46,788 nucleotides of DNA from Solimonas sp040391865 (lineage in GTDB: Bacteria > Pseudomonadota > Gammaproteobacteria > Nevskiales > Nevskiaceae), in assembly GCA_040391865.1 (NCBI GenBank), contig JBEBWZ010000010.1, positions 1-46,788 on the forward strand, written 5' to 3'. The stretch's first letter is position 1. Each line of letters opens with the position of its first letter. This document shows positions 7,553 to 16,473 of the stretch, in pieces. Under the pieces are notes generated by a model. It worked only from the letters and a program-made list of their open reading frames with translations. It searched no databases and was not told the DNA's origin. The translations under genes were made by a program, and so were the position numbers.

Positions 7553-8338
7553 ATGCCCTATGCCGCCCTCGCTCTCGCCTTTTATTGCACCAGTGCGCTA
7601 CTGATCTGGCGCAGCCCGCAGCCATCGTGGCCAGAGCGCCTGCTGCCGGCGGCTGCGCTGTTGCTGCATGGCGTCGCGCTCAGCAGCCATGTGCTGGCCA
7701 ACGACCGCATCACCATTGGCATCAACGAAGCCCTGTCCCTGTTCGGCTGGCAGTCGGCCCTGCTGCTGTGGGCAATGTGCTGGCGCGAGCCGCTGCGTAC
7801 GCTGGGGCTGGTGGTCTACCCGCTGGCGGGTCTGGTGGCGATCTGCGCCACCACCTGGCCCACACCGGCAAGCGAGATTGCGGTCATCGACTGGAAGGTG
7901 CGCAGCCACGTGGTCCTGTCGTTGCTCTCTGCGGGTCTGCTGACACTGGCCGCGATCCATGCGGGACTGCTGGCCGCGCAGGAACGGCTGCTGCACAGCC
8001 ACAAGCTGACGTACCTGATGCGGGCGCTGCCGCCACTGCAGACCATGGAACGGCTGCTGTTTCAATTGATCGGGATCGGCTTTGTGCTGCTGTCGCTGAC
8101 GCTGCTGTCCGGTCTGTGGTTCATCCGCGACTGGGTGGCGCAGCATCTGGCGCACAAGACGGTGCTGTCGATCACCGCATGGCTGATCTTCGGCGTGCTG
8201 CTGTGGGGGCGCATCCGCTACGGCTGGCGCGGCCGCACCGCCATCCGCTGGACCCTGGCCGGCTACGCCATGCTGATCCTGGCGTACTTCGGCAGCAAGC
8301 TAATTCTTGAACAAATCCTAGGAAAACACTGGGGTTAG
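7553..8338 (+). CDS. ypjD: YpjD-type CcsA/HemX-family membrane protein
   Basis: 261-residue polytopic inner-membrane protein of the cytochrome c assembly (CcsA/HemX) family. About eight hydrophobic helices are visible, with conserved His in HVVLSLLSAGLLTLAAIHA and in AHKTVLSITAWLIF. The tryptophan-rich WWD haem-handling motif of true CcsA is absent, as in the YpjD subgroup. Its adjacency to ffh and a CBS-domain CorB-type gene is the standard arrangement. The start at MPYAALALAF is chosen because upstream codons encode a charged, non-conserved segment. Its biochemical role is not known. Confidence 0.85.
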   Translation: MPYAALALAFYCTSALLIWRSPQPSWPERLLPAAALLLHGVALSSHVLANDRITIGINEALSLFGWQSALLLWAMCWREPLRTLGLVVYPLAGLVAICATTWPTPASEIAVIDWKVRSHVVLSLLSAGLLTLAAIHAGLLAAQERLLHSHKLTYLMRALPPLQTMERLLFQLIGIGFVLLSLTLLSGLWFIRDWVAQHLAHKTVLSITAWLIFGVLLWGRIRYGWRGRTAIRWTLAGYAMLILAYFGSKLILEQILGKHWG

Positions 8339-8409
8339 AGCACTTTCTTAAAGTTGCCACAGTTGACAGCCTGACGCCGCTCCGAAACTATCCTGCCGGA
8401 CACGGCCTC

Positions 8410-9714
8410 TTGACGACCGCGCTCTTGGAAGACATTTCACTCGCTGCACTCTTTGGTTCACTGATCGTCTGCCTGCTGGTGTCCGGATTCCTTTCCGGAT
8501 CCGAGACCGGGTTGATGATACTCAACCGCTATCGCCTGCGCCATCGCGCCCAACAGGGGGATCGTGCAGCCAGAATGGCTTCCAGCCTGTTGCAGCGTCC
8601 CGATCGCCTGATCGGCCTGATCCTGCTGCTCAACAATTTGGCGCAAGCCTTGATCCCGATGCTGCTGCTCGGCATCACCTATCAGCTGATCAGCGATCGC
8701 GAGACGGCACTGCTGGTCGCGACCATCGCGACCGCCCTGCTGATCTTCATCTTTGCCGAATCCATGCCGAAAACCCTGGGTGCGCTCAGCCCGGAGCGGA
8801 TCGCGATGCCGGCGGCCTGGCTGTACTGGCCGGTCGTGCGCGTGTTCGGCTGGGCCATCGATGGCATCAACCTGATCGGCAACCGCCTGCTGCGTCTGAT
8901 CGGCGTCTCGCCGGAAGACGCTGCACAGCACAGCATCAGCAGCGAAGAACTGCGCACCGTGGTCAGCGAAGCCGGCGCGATGATTCCGCAACGGCACCAG
9001 AAAATGCTGCTGTCGATCCTCGATCTGGAGAAAGTGACGGTCGAAGACATCATGGTGCCGCGCAACGAGATTCTCGGCATCGATATTTCGGAACCCTGGG
9101 ACGAGGTGCGCAATGCCATCGTCGGCAGCCAGCACACCCGCCTGCCGGTATTCGACGGCAGCATCGACAACCTCAAGGGCGTGGTCCATCTGCGCCGTGT
9201 GGTGCGCCTTGCGGCCGAGAACACGCTGGAGATCGACAGCCTGCTGGCGCTCGCCCGCGAGCCTTACTTCATTCCGGAAGGCACGCCGCTCAATCAGCAA
9301 TTGCTCAACTTCCAGAACCAGAAGCGACGCATCGGCTTCGTGGTCGACGAGTATGGCGACATCCAGGGACTGGTCACCCTGGAAGACATCCTCGAAGAAG
9401 TGGTCGGCGAGTTCACTTCAGACCCGGCCACCCGGATGAAGAACGTCTACGCCGATCCCGACGGCAGCTACCGTGTCGCCGGTGCCGTCACCATCCGCAG
9501 CCTCAACAAGAGCCTCGGCTGGAAGCTGCCCACCGATGGGCCGCGCACGATCAACGGCCTGCTGCTGGAAAAATTCGAGCACCTGCCACAGGCCGGCGCC
9601 AAGACCGAAATCCAGGGTTATGTGCTGGAGATCATTGAAACGCGTGCGAATGCGGTCAAGGCCACGCGCATCCTGCCGCCACCCAGGAAGAACGGCAGCA
9701 GCCGCGCGGCGTGA
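8410..9714 (+). CDS. DUF21/CBS-pair/CorC_HlyC membrane transporter (CorB/YfjD type)
   Basis: 434-residue protein of the CNNM/CorB family, associated with magnesium or cobalt transport. Order of parts: DUF21 membrane domain with about four helices (SLIVCLLVSGFLSGSETGLM with the conserved ...SETG... turn, residues 1-180), a CBS pair (VEDIMVPRNEI ... IGFVVDEYGDIQGLVTLEDILEEVVGEF, about 200-335), and a transporter-associated C-terminal domain (YRVAGAVTIRSLNKSLGW). The only start in range is TTG at 8410; a second TTG is five codons later. It follows ypjD by 71 bases and probably forms one unit with it. Confidence 0.88.
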   Translation: MTTALLEDISLAALFGSLIVCLLVSGFLSGSETGLMILNRYRLRHRAQQGDRAARMASSLLQRPDRLIGLILLLNNLAQALIPMLLLGITYQLISDRETALLVATIATALLIFIFAESMPKTLGALSPERIAMPAAWLYWPVVRVFGWAIDGINLIGNRLLRLIGVSPEDAAQHSISSEELRTVVSEAGAMIPQRHQKMLLSILDLEKVTVEDIMVPRNEILGIDISEPWDEVRNAIVGSQHTRLPVFDGSIDNLKGVVHLRRVVRLAAENTLEIDSLLALAREPYFIPEGTPLNQQLLNFQNQKRRIGFVVDEYGDIQGLVTLEDILEEVVGEFTSDPATRMKNVYADPDGSYRVAGAVTIRSLNKSLGWKLPTDGPRTINGLLLEKFEHLPQAGAKTEIQGYVLEIIETRANAVKATRILPPPRKNGSSRAA

Positions 9715-9732
9715 ACCACTCAGGCAGCATGC

Positions 9733-11088
9733 TCAGAGCTGCGCCAGCGCCTGCTCCAGCCGCGTCACCGCCACGACTTCCAGATCGAGCTTGGCCGAAC
9801 GCCGCGGCCGATTGGCCTCCGGAATGATGGCGCGACGAAAACCCTGCTTCGCCGCTTCATGCAGCCGCTCCTCGCCGTTGGCGACCGGCCGCACCTCGCC
9901 CGCCAGCCCCACCTCGCCAAACACCACGCAGTCACCGGACAGCGGACGATTGCGGTAACTGGACAAGGCGGCGAGCAGCAGCGGCAGATCCGCCGAGGTT
10001 TCCTGGATGCGCATGCCGCCGACGACATTGGCGAACACGTCCTGATCGCCCAGCGAAATGCCGCCATGCCGATGCTGCACCGCGAGCAGCATGTTGAGCC
10101 GGTTGGCTTCCAGGCCCAGCGTGACCCGGCGCGGATTGCCGATCAGCGATTGATCGACCAGCGCCTGCACCTCCACCAGCAATGGCCGGTTGCCCTGGCG
10201 CGTCACCGTGATCACGCTGCCCGGTACCGGCTGCTCATGCCGCGACAGGAACAGTGCCGACGGATTGGCGACTTCTTTCAGGCCGCTGTCCGTCATCGCG
10301 AACACGCCCAATTCATTGACCGCGCCGAAACGATTCTTCACCGCACGGATCAGGCGGAAGCGCGAACCGGGGTCGTGCTCGAAATACAGCACCGTATCGA
10401 CCATGTGCTCGAGCACCCGCGGCCCGGCGATCGCCCCTTCCTTGGTCACGTGGCCGACCAGCACCACCGTGGTCTGCGTCGACTTGGCGTAGCGCACCAG
10501 CTGCGACGCACATTCGCGCACCTGCGATACCGAGCCCGGCGCCGAATCCAGCGCATCGGTGTACAGCGTCTGGATCGAATCGATCACCACGAAGCCGGGA
10601 CGCAAGGCCTGCATCTGCGCCAGGATCTGCTCGACGCCGGTTTCGGTCAGCACCGGCAGATCCATCTGTTTCAGACCGAGCCGATGCGCACGCAGATGCA
10701 CCTGCTGCAATGACTCTTCGCCGGTGACATACAGAGTCGACAGACGTGACTGCAGATCGCTGAGCACTTGCAGCAACAACGTCGATTTTCCGATCCCGGG
10801 ATCACCGCCGATCAGGATCACAGCCCCCGGAACAATGCCGCCCCCCAGCACCCGGTCCATTTCCGACAAGCCGGTGCTGGCGCGCGTGGCTTCAACCAAT
10901 CCGACATCGGCCAGTTTCTGGATCCGACCGCTCGCCACCCCGCTCATGCCGCCACGTGGTTTGGCTGCCGCCGTCACCACCGATTCGACCAGGCTGTTCC
11001 AGGTGCCGCAGTCCGGACACTGCCCGACCCACTTCGGGCTGGCGGCGCCGCAGTGCTGGCATAAATACTGGGTACGCGCCTTGGCCAT
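9733..11088 (-). CDS. radA: DNA repair protein RadA (Sms)
   Basis: Branch-migration ATPase and helicase that processes recombination intermediates. The 451-residue product has the N-terminal zinc finger (C10, C13, C24, C27), Walker A GGDPGIGKST at 94-103, the RadA-specific KNRFG motif (AVKNRFGAVNELGVF), and a C-terminal Lon protease-like domain (SGDCVVFGEVGLAGEVRPV). The start MAKARTQYLCQHCG is the family N-terminus; an in-frame extension upstream would cross the divergent promoter region. It converges with the CorB-type gene (18 bases between stops). Confidence 0.97.
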   Translation of the reverse strand: MAKARTQYLCQHCGAASPKWVGQCPDCGTWNSLVESVVTAAAKPRGGMSGVASGRIQKLADVGLVEATRASTGLSEMDRVLGGGIVPGAVILIGGDPGIGKSTLLLQVLSDLQSRLSTLYVTGEESLQQVHLRAHRLGLKQMDLPVLTETGVEQILAQMQALRPGFVVIDSIQTLYTDALDSAPGSVSQVRECASQLVRYAKSTQTTVVLVGHVTKEGAIAGPRVLEHMVDTVLYFEHDPGSRFRLIRAVKNRFGAVNELGVFAMTDSGLKEVANPSALFLSRHEQPVPGSVITVTRQGNRPLLVEVQALVDQSLIGNPRRVTLGLEANRLNMLLAVQHRHGGISLGDQDVFANVVGGMRIQETSADLPLLLAALSSYRNRPLSGDCVVFGEVGLAGEVRPVANGEERLHEAAKQGFRRAIIPEANRPRRSAKLDLEVVAVTRLEQALAQL

Positions 11089-11106
11089 GCGTGCACGATT
11101 CCGGTC

Positions 11107-11135
11107 TTGAAGGGTTGGAAAACAGGTACTATCAA
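11107..11135 (+). promoter_or_regulatory. Candidate promoter of the kinase-phosphatase-FHA operon
   Basis: TTGAAG (11107-11112), 17-base spacer, TATCAA (11130-11135), 32 bases before the GTG start of the kinase gene. Each hexamer matches four of six consensus positions. The opposite strand carries TTGATA in the same stretch, so the radA and kinase promoters may overlap. Confidence 0.42.
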
Positions 11136-11167
11136 GCTTAACGCATCGGGTTCGGGGGGACTGAGCG

Positions 11168-13837
11168 GTGAAGCAGACTATCTGGACCAGGGACTGGTTC
11201 GCAGCACTCGTTTTCACTGTCGTCTTCAGCGCTCTGGCTTTCGGTTTTTTCAGCGACAGCTTTCAGTCGCTGGAGCGCTATACCTACGACGTCGGCGTCC
11301 GCGCGCGCGACCGCGCGCCGTCCGATCGCATTGCGATCGTTGCCATCGATGATCATTCGATCCGCAATCTCGGCCGCTGGCCGTGGCCGCGTGCGCAGCA
11401 GGCGGAACTGATCGACAAATTGCGCGAAGGTGGCGCACGCGTGATCGGCAATACCGCGCTGTATCTCGAAGCGGAGCAATCGTCGTCCGGCGCTGTGCTG
11501 CAGGAACTCACTGCGCAACTGGCGACCTCACCGCTGACGCAACAGATTCCGGTCGAGATCGAAACCTTTGGCGTGATGCTCGACGAAATTGCAAGCCGCA
11601 GCCCTGCGGTGGCCGGGATTGCCGAGGCTTATCGCACCTCCAGCCTCGCGCAGGACTACCGCAAGCTGATGACCGAGTTGCTCGGGCAGCTGGACGCAGC
11701 AGCCAAGGCCAGTGACGCACCCGATGCACAGTTGGCCGATGCCGTGCGCGCTCATGGTCGGGTACTGTTGCCGATGATCTTCGAGATCGGCCGGCCGCAA
11801 GGCCGACCCGATGCCGAGTTGCCCGACTACGTCCGTCGCAATGCCTTGACTCATGTCGAGGATCTTGTCGGCGCCCGCGCCGACGGTGCGCTGCCACTCC
11901 CGACCACCGAAGCGCAAATCCCTATCGCGGCGCTCGGCGAGGCCGCCGTTGCGATCGGCCATCTCAACGCCACGCCCGATGTCGATGGTGCGATCCGCTT
12001 CGAGCCGCTGGTGCTGCAGCATTACGAGCAGTTCTACCCATCGCTGGCACTGGCGATTGCCGCGCAGGCGCTGAACCTGAAACCCGACGACCTGCAGTTG
12101 CGTCTGGGCGAAGGCGTCACCCTGGGGCAGCTGCGCATCGATACCTCTCCGGCACTGCGGATGTATTCGCACTGGTATACCGACGGCGCTCGCGGCCCCG
12201 CGTTTCCGGTCGACTCCGCCTACGACGTCCTGAGCGGCAAGCTGCCGCTGAGCCGCTATCAGGGCAAGATCGTCCTGGTCGGCACCACCGCGGCCGGCAC
12301 CGGCGATACCTTCGCGACGCCGATTGCGGCCTCGACCGCGCCCGTGGTAACGCTCGCGCATGTGGTCTCCAGCATCCTGCAGCAGGATTTCTTCACGCGT
12401 CCGGCCTGGGCCGGCTGGCTAGAGCTGGCGCTGTTCCTGCTGCTGACTGCCTACCTCGCGCTGATCCTGCCGCGCCTGCGCGCTACGGCTGCGGCCTTGG
12501 TGACCGTGGTCCTGGCGATCGCACTGCTGGGGACGCAGATCGCGGTCATGGCCTCGGCAGCGTTGTGGCTGAAGCTGACGATCGCAGCACTGTTCCTGCT
12601 GGCCGGCCATGCGTTCATGACCGTCAAGAAATTCAACATCACCGAGCGCCTGAAGCAGACCAGCGACGCCGAGGGATCTGAATCGAACAAGATGCTCGGC
12701 CTGGCGTTCCAGGGCCAGGGGCAGCTCGACATGGCGTTCGAGAAATTCCGCCGCGTGCAGCCGGTCGACGAGCGTGTACTCGACCTGCTGTACAACCTCG
12801 CACTGGATTTCGAGCGCAAGCGTCAGTTCAACAAGGCGGAGTCGGTCTACCAGTACATCGCCGGCTTCAACAAGGATTTCCGCGATATTCCGCAGAAGCT
12901 GTCGCGCGCCAAGAAGCTGTCGGAAACCGTGATCCTCGGCGGTGGCGGCACGACACATCCGGGCGGCACGATGGTGCTCGACGCCACGCAGCAGCTCGAA
13001 AAACCGATGCTCGGCCGATATCAGGTCGAGAAGGAGCTCGGCAAGGGGGCGATGGGCGTGGTCTACATGGGCAAGGATCCCAAGATCGGCCGCAGTGTCG
13101 CGATCAAGACTATGGCGCTGTCGCAGGAGTTCGAGCCCGATGAACTGGCGGGCGTGAAGGAGCGCTTCTTCCGCGAAGCGGAGACCGCCGGACGTCTGGC
13201 CCACCCGAATATCGTGTCGATCTTCGATGCCGGTGAGGAACATGACCTCGCCTACATCGCGATGGAATTCATCAAGGGCCACGATCTGACACGCCACACC
13301 AAACCCAACAATCTGCTGCCCGCCGGTGAGGTGCTGCAACTGGCGGCCAACGCCGCCGACGCGCTCGACTATGCGCACAGCAACGGCATCGTGCATCGCG
13401 ACATCAAGCCGGCGAACATGATGCTGGTCGATGCCAGCAGGACCATCAAGCTGATGGACTTCGGCATCGCGCGCATTGCCGATTCCAGCAAGACCAAGAC
13501 CGGCATGGTCCTGGGTACACCCAGCTACATGTCGCCGGAGCAATTGGCCGGCAAGAAAGTGGATGGTCGCTCCGATCTGTTCTCGCTCGGCGTGACGCTG
13601 TATCAACTGCTGACCGGCACCCTGCCGTTCCAGGCGGAATCGATGGCCACACTGATGTTCAAGATCGCCAACGAGCCCCATGCGCAGCTGGCGATCGTGC
13701 GCCCGGACCTGCCGGCAGCACTGACGCAGATCATCGACCGTGCACTGCAGAAAAATACGGAAGCGCGTTATCAGCGAGGCGCCGATCTCGCACGCGATCT
13801 GCGCGCCGCGGCGACGCAACTGGATGGCCAGGTCTGA
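11168..13837 (+). CDS. CHASE2-domain receptor Ser/Thr protein kinase
   Basis: 889-residue transmembrane kinase. After one N-terminal helix (about 9-30) comes a periplasmic CHASE2 sensor (about 35-405: RARDRAPSDRIAIVAIDDHS..., GAAVAIGHLNATPDVDGAIR, YQGKIVLVGTTAAGTGD), then three membrane helices (about 413-490), a TPR-like stretch (505-570), and a Hanks-type kinase domain from 614. Catalytic residues are intact: GKGAMGVVY loop, Lys647 in VAIK, HRDIKPAN with Asp745, DFG Asp764, and GTPSYMSPEQ. The start is GTG with GGGGGA 7 bases upstream. It is followed by phosphatase and FHA genes with gaps of 7 and 4 bases, a classic phospho-signalling set. The ligand is unknown. Confidence 0.93.
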   Translation: MKQTIWTRDWFAALVFTVVFSALAFGFFSDSFQSLERYTYDVGVRARDRAPSDRIAIVAIDDHSIRNLGRWPWPRAQQAELIDKLREGGARVIGNTALYLEAEQSSSGAVLQELTAQLATSPLTQQIPVEIETFGVMLDEIASRSPAVAGIAEAYRTSSLAQDYRKLMTELLGQLDAAAKASDAPDAQLADAVRAHGRVLLPMIFEIGRPQGRPDAELPDYVRRNALTHVEDLVGARADGALPLPTTEAQIPIAALGEAAVAIGHLNATPDVDGAIRFEPLVLQHYEQFYPSLALAIAAQALNLKPDDLQLRLGEGVTLGQLRIDTSPALRMYSHWYTDGARGPAFPVDSAYDVLSGKLPLSRYQGKIVLVGTTAAGTGDTFATPIAASTAPVVTLAHVVSSILQQDFFTRPAWAGWLELALFLLLTAYLALILPRLRATAAALVTVVLAIALLGTQIAVMASAALWLKLTIAALFLLAGHAFMTVKKFNITERLKQTSDAEGSESNKMLGLAFQGQGQLDMAFEKFRRVQPVDERVLDLLYNLALDFERKRQFNKAESVYQYIAGFNKDFRDIPQKLSRAKKLSETVILGGGGTTHPGGTMVLDATQQLEKPMLGRYQVEKELGKGAMGVVYMGKDPKIGRSVAIKTMALSQEFEPDELAGVKERFFREAETAGRLAHPNIVSIFDAGEEHDLAYIAMEFIKGHDLTRHTKPNNLLPAGEVLQLAANAADALDYAHSNGIVHRDIKPANMMLVDASRTIKLMDFGIARIADSSKTKTGMVLGTPSYMSPEQLAGKKVDGRSDLFSLGVTLYQLLTGTLPFQAESMATLMFKIANEPHAQLAIVRPDLPAALTQIIDRALQKNTEARYQRGADLARDLRAAATQLDGQV

Positions 13838-13844
13838 ATCGCGC

Positions 13845-14666
13845 ATGGCGCTGAAAGACAAAGTCGCCACTGCGCTCCTGACCGACACCGGACGGGTTCG
13901 GCAGAACAATGAGGATGCGGTGGCCGAGGAACCGGAGATCGGCCTGCTGCTGCTGGCCGATGGCATGGGCGGCTACAACGCGGGCGAGATCGCCAGTGGC
14001 ATCGCCATCACCAGCGTGCTCGATGTGGTCAAGCGCCTGTGGCCGACGCTGAATCGCGGCGAGCTGGATCGCGCCAGCGGCTACTGCCAGGAGTCGCTGC
14101 TGCTCAAGACGGCACTCGACGAAGCGCATCGCACGATCCATCAGGTGTCGAAAAGCCAGCCACAGTGCGCCGGCATGGGCACCACCATCGTCGCCTGCCT
14201 GCTGCATGACGCACGCATGTCGATTGCGTACGTCGGCGACTCACGTCTGTATCGTTATCGCCAGGGAGCGCTCGAACAGATCACCCGAGACCATTCCCTG
14301 ATCGAGGAGCTGGTCTCACGTGGGCACTACTCGCGCGAAGACGCCGCCAAGCTGGTGCGCAAGAATATCGTAACGCGGGCTCTGGGGGTCGAAGCCGAGG
14401 TTTTGGTCGATGTGATCGAGGACACCGTGGAAGTCGGCGACATCGTGCTGCTGTGCTCCGACGGTCTGACCGACATGGTTAGCGACGAACGCATCGGCGC
14501 CACCCTGCACGCCCATGCGGCCAATCTCACGCTCGCCGCCGAGACCTTGGTTGGCCTCGCGAACGAAGCCGGCGGCAAGGACAATGTTTCGGTCGTGCTG
14601 GCCCGAGCAGACGCATCGTTTGCTCGCGGCCGGCGCTGGTATGAACGTTTAATGGAATGGTTCTGA
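13845..14666 (+). CDS. PP2C-family protein Ser/Thr phosphatase
   Basis: 273-residue metal-dependent phosphatase (PppA/Stp type), expected to reverse the upstream kinase's phosphorylation. The metal and phosphate motifs are complete: TDTGRVRQNNEDA, LLLADGMGGYNAGEIAS, GTTIVACLL, AYVGDSRLYRYR, LLCSDGLTDMVSD, and GGKDNVSVVL. No signal peptide or membrane helix, so it is cytoplasmic, on the same side as the kinase domain. The start MALKDKVATALLTD lies 7 bases after the kinase stop; an ATG seven codons earlier would overlap the kinase gene by 14 bases and is an alternative. Confidence 0.93.
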   Translation: MALKDKVATALLTDTGRVRQNNEDAVAEEPEIGLLLLADGMGGYNAGEIASGIAITSVLDVVKRLWPTLNRGELDRASGYCQESLLLKTALDEAHRTIHQVSKSQPQCAGMGTTIVACLLHDARMSIAYVGDSRLYRYRQGALEQITRDHSLIEELVSRGHYSREDAAKLVRKNIVTRALGVEAEVLVDVIEDTVEVGDIVLLCSDGLTDMVSDERIGATLHAHAANLTLAAETLVGLANEAGGKDNVSVVLARADASFARGRRWYERLMEWF

Positions 14667-14670
14667 CACT

Positions 14671-15363
14671 ATGGGCAAGCTCATCGTCACCGACAGCAAT
14701 GGACAGTCCCGGGAAGTACTCCTGAGCAAGGAGCGGCTCAGCATCGGCCGTCATCCGGACAACGACATCAGCCTGGACGACAAATCCGTTTCCGGCCATC
14801 ACGCGGTGATCGTCACCATCCTCCAGGATTCGTTCCTCGAGGATCTGGACTCGACCAACGGTACGCAGGTCAACGGCAAGGCCATCAGCAAGCATCCCCT
14901 GACCCATGGCGATGTCGTCTCGATCGGGCGCAACCGCCTGCAGTACCAGGGTGAGGTCGCCAGCGACGACGATTTCGAAAAAACCATGATCCTGAAGCCG
15001 GGCCAGTTCGGTGCCGCCTTCGACAGCAAGGTCAGCCAGGCGGCATCAAGCGCTGCTCCGGCTGCAGCCGCCGCTGCGGGCACTCGCCCGGCGCTCGGCA
15101 AGCTGCGTGTTTCCACCGGCCCCAACGCCGGCAAGGAACTGGAGCTGTCCAAGGCGCTGACGACGATCGGGAAACCCGGTGTGCAGGTGGCCGCGATCAC
15201 GCGCCGCGTCGACGGCTATTACATCGTGCATGTCGGTGGCGCAGAAGCCGGACAGCGGCCGCTGGTGAACGGTCAGGCCATCGATGCGCAGGCGCGCAAA
15301 CTCCATCACAACGATACGGTCGAGTTGGTGGGCACGCACATGACCTTTCTGCTCGACAGCTAG
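14671..15363 (+). CDS. Double FHA-domain phosphothreonine-binding protein
   Basis: 230-residue cytoplasmic protein. The first FHA domain (about 1-95) is canonical: SIGRHPDNDISLDDKSVSGHHAVI with Gly-Arg, Ser and His, then DLDSTNGTQVNGK. A linker with TMIL at Thr105 and an alanine-rich stretch (about 120-145) leads to a second FHA-like domain (about 148-230: GKLRVSTGPNAGKELELSKALTTIG ... PLVNGQAI ... HNDTVELVGTHMTFLL) in which the GR and SxxH residues are replaced (GKPGVQVAAITRR). It begins 4 bases after the phosphatase stop. It is the likely effector or scaffold of the kinase. Confidence 0.88.
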   Translation: MGKLIVTDSNGQSREVLLSKERLSIGRHPDNDISLDDKSVSGHHAVIVTILQDSFLEDLDSTNGTQVNGKAISKHPLTHGDVVSIGRNRLQYQGEVASDDDFEKTMILKPGQFGAAFDSKVSQAASSAAPAAAAAAGTRPALGKLRVSTGPNAGKELELSKALTTIGKPGVQVAAITRRVDGYYIVHVGGAEAGQRPLVNGQAIDAQARKLHHNDTVELVGTHMTFLLDS

Positions 15364-15384
15364 GATCGGCGGCCGGCAGCGCAC

Positions 15385-16473
15385 TCAGCCCGGCGGCAGG
15401 TGATGAAAATGCACGCGCTGGGTCAGACCGCAGAGCAATTCATAGGCCAGCGTGCCCGCACATTCGGCAATGGTTTCGACCGCCAGACCCGCGCCCCACA
15501 GCTGCACCGGATCACCGACGCGCGCCGCCGGTACCGCGCGCAGATCGACCGTGATCATGTCCATCGAGATGCGGCCAGCGAGCGGCGCAGGCTGGCCGTG
15601 AATCAGGAACGGCGTGCCGTTGCGCAAGACTCGCGGCAGGCCATCGGCATAGCCCACGGCAACGACGCCGATGGGCATGCGCTCCGGACAAACGTACGTG
15701 CGGCCGTAGCCGATCCCTTCCCCTGCGGCGTACTCGCGTGCCGCAATCAGCCGGCTCTGCAACTGCATTGCCGGCCGCAAACCGAACTCCGCTGCGGTAC
15801 GCCCGGCAAACGGCGAGCAGCCGTACAGCGACAAGCCGGGACGCACCCAGTCGGTACGGGCTGATTCCCATCCCAGGATCCCGGCCGAGTTGGCAATCGA
15901 ACGGGCACCCGGCACTCCGGTCAACGCCGCATTGAAGCGCTCGATCTGCAGCGTCGTGAACGCGTTCGAGAGTTCGTCGGCGCAAGCCAGATGCGTCATC
16001 CAGCCTTGCAGTTGCCAGTTCGGATGCCGTTGCAGTGCTTCGCGCAAGCGCGGCACCTCGTCCACTGGAAACCCCAGGCGGTGCATGCCGGTGTCGAGCT
16101 TGAACCAGATTGAAAGCCGTGCGTCCGGTGGCAGTTGCTGCAGCAATGCCAGCTGGCAGTTGTCGTGCACCACCACCTGCAAACGCGCGGAGACAGCCAG
16201 CGCCGCCTCCGCCGCCGACAGCACGCCTTCAAGCAACGCGATCGGCGCCCGGATCTGTGCCTGCCTCAGTTCGATCGCTTCTTCGAGGCAGGACACTGCC
16301 AGGGCATCGACCCCGGCGGCTTCCAGGGTCTGCGCCACCGGTACCGCCCCATGTCCGTAGCCGTCGGCCTTGACCGCCGCCATGATCCGCGAGCCCGGCG
16401 AATGACCGCGCAGCACGCGCAGATTGTGTTCGATCGCGCCCAGATCGATGGTTGCGGTAACGCGTGGAATCAT
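15385..16473 (-). CDS. alr: Alanine racemase
   Basis: PLP enzyme that makes D-alanine for peptidoglycan. The 362-residue product has the cofactor lysine at 35 in AVKADGYGHG, the GYGRTY segment with the second catalytic tyrosine, and ISMDMITVDLR near the end. Its ATG overlaps the dnaB stop by 4 bases, so it is translated with dnaB, the arrangement known from E. coli and Pseudomonas. It converges with the FHA gene, with 21 bases between the stops and no clear terminator. Confidence 0.97.
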   Translation of the reverse strand: MIPRVTATIDLGAIEHNLRVLRGHSPGSRIMAAVKADGYGHGAVPVAQTLEAAGVDALAVSCLEEAIELRQAQIRAPIALLEGVLSAAEAALAVSARLQVVVHDNCQLALLQQLPPDARLSIWFKLDTGMHRLGFPVDEVPRLREALQRHPNWQLQGWMTHLACADELSNAFTTLQIERFNAALTGVPGARSIANSAGILGWESARTDWVRPGLSLYGCSPFAGRTAAEFGLRPAMQLQSRLIAAREYAAGEGIGYGRTYVCPERMPIGVVAVGYADGLPRVLRNGTPFLIHGQPAPLAGRISMDMITVDLRAVPAARVGDPVQLWGAGLAVETIAECAGTLAYELLCGLTQRVHFHHLPPG

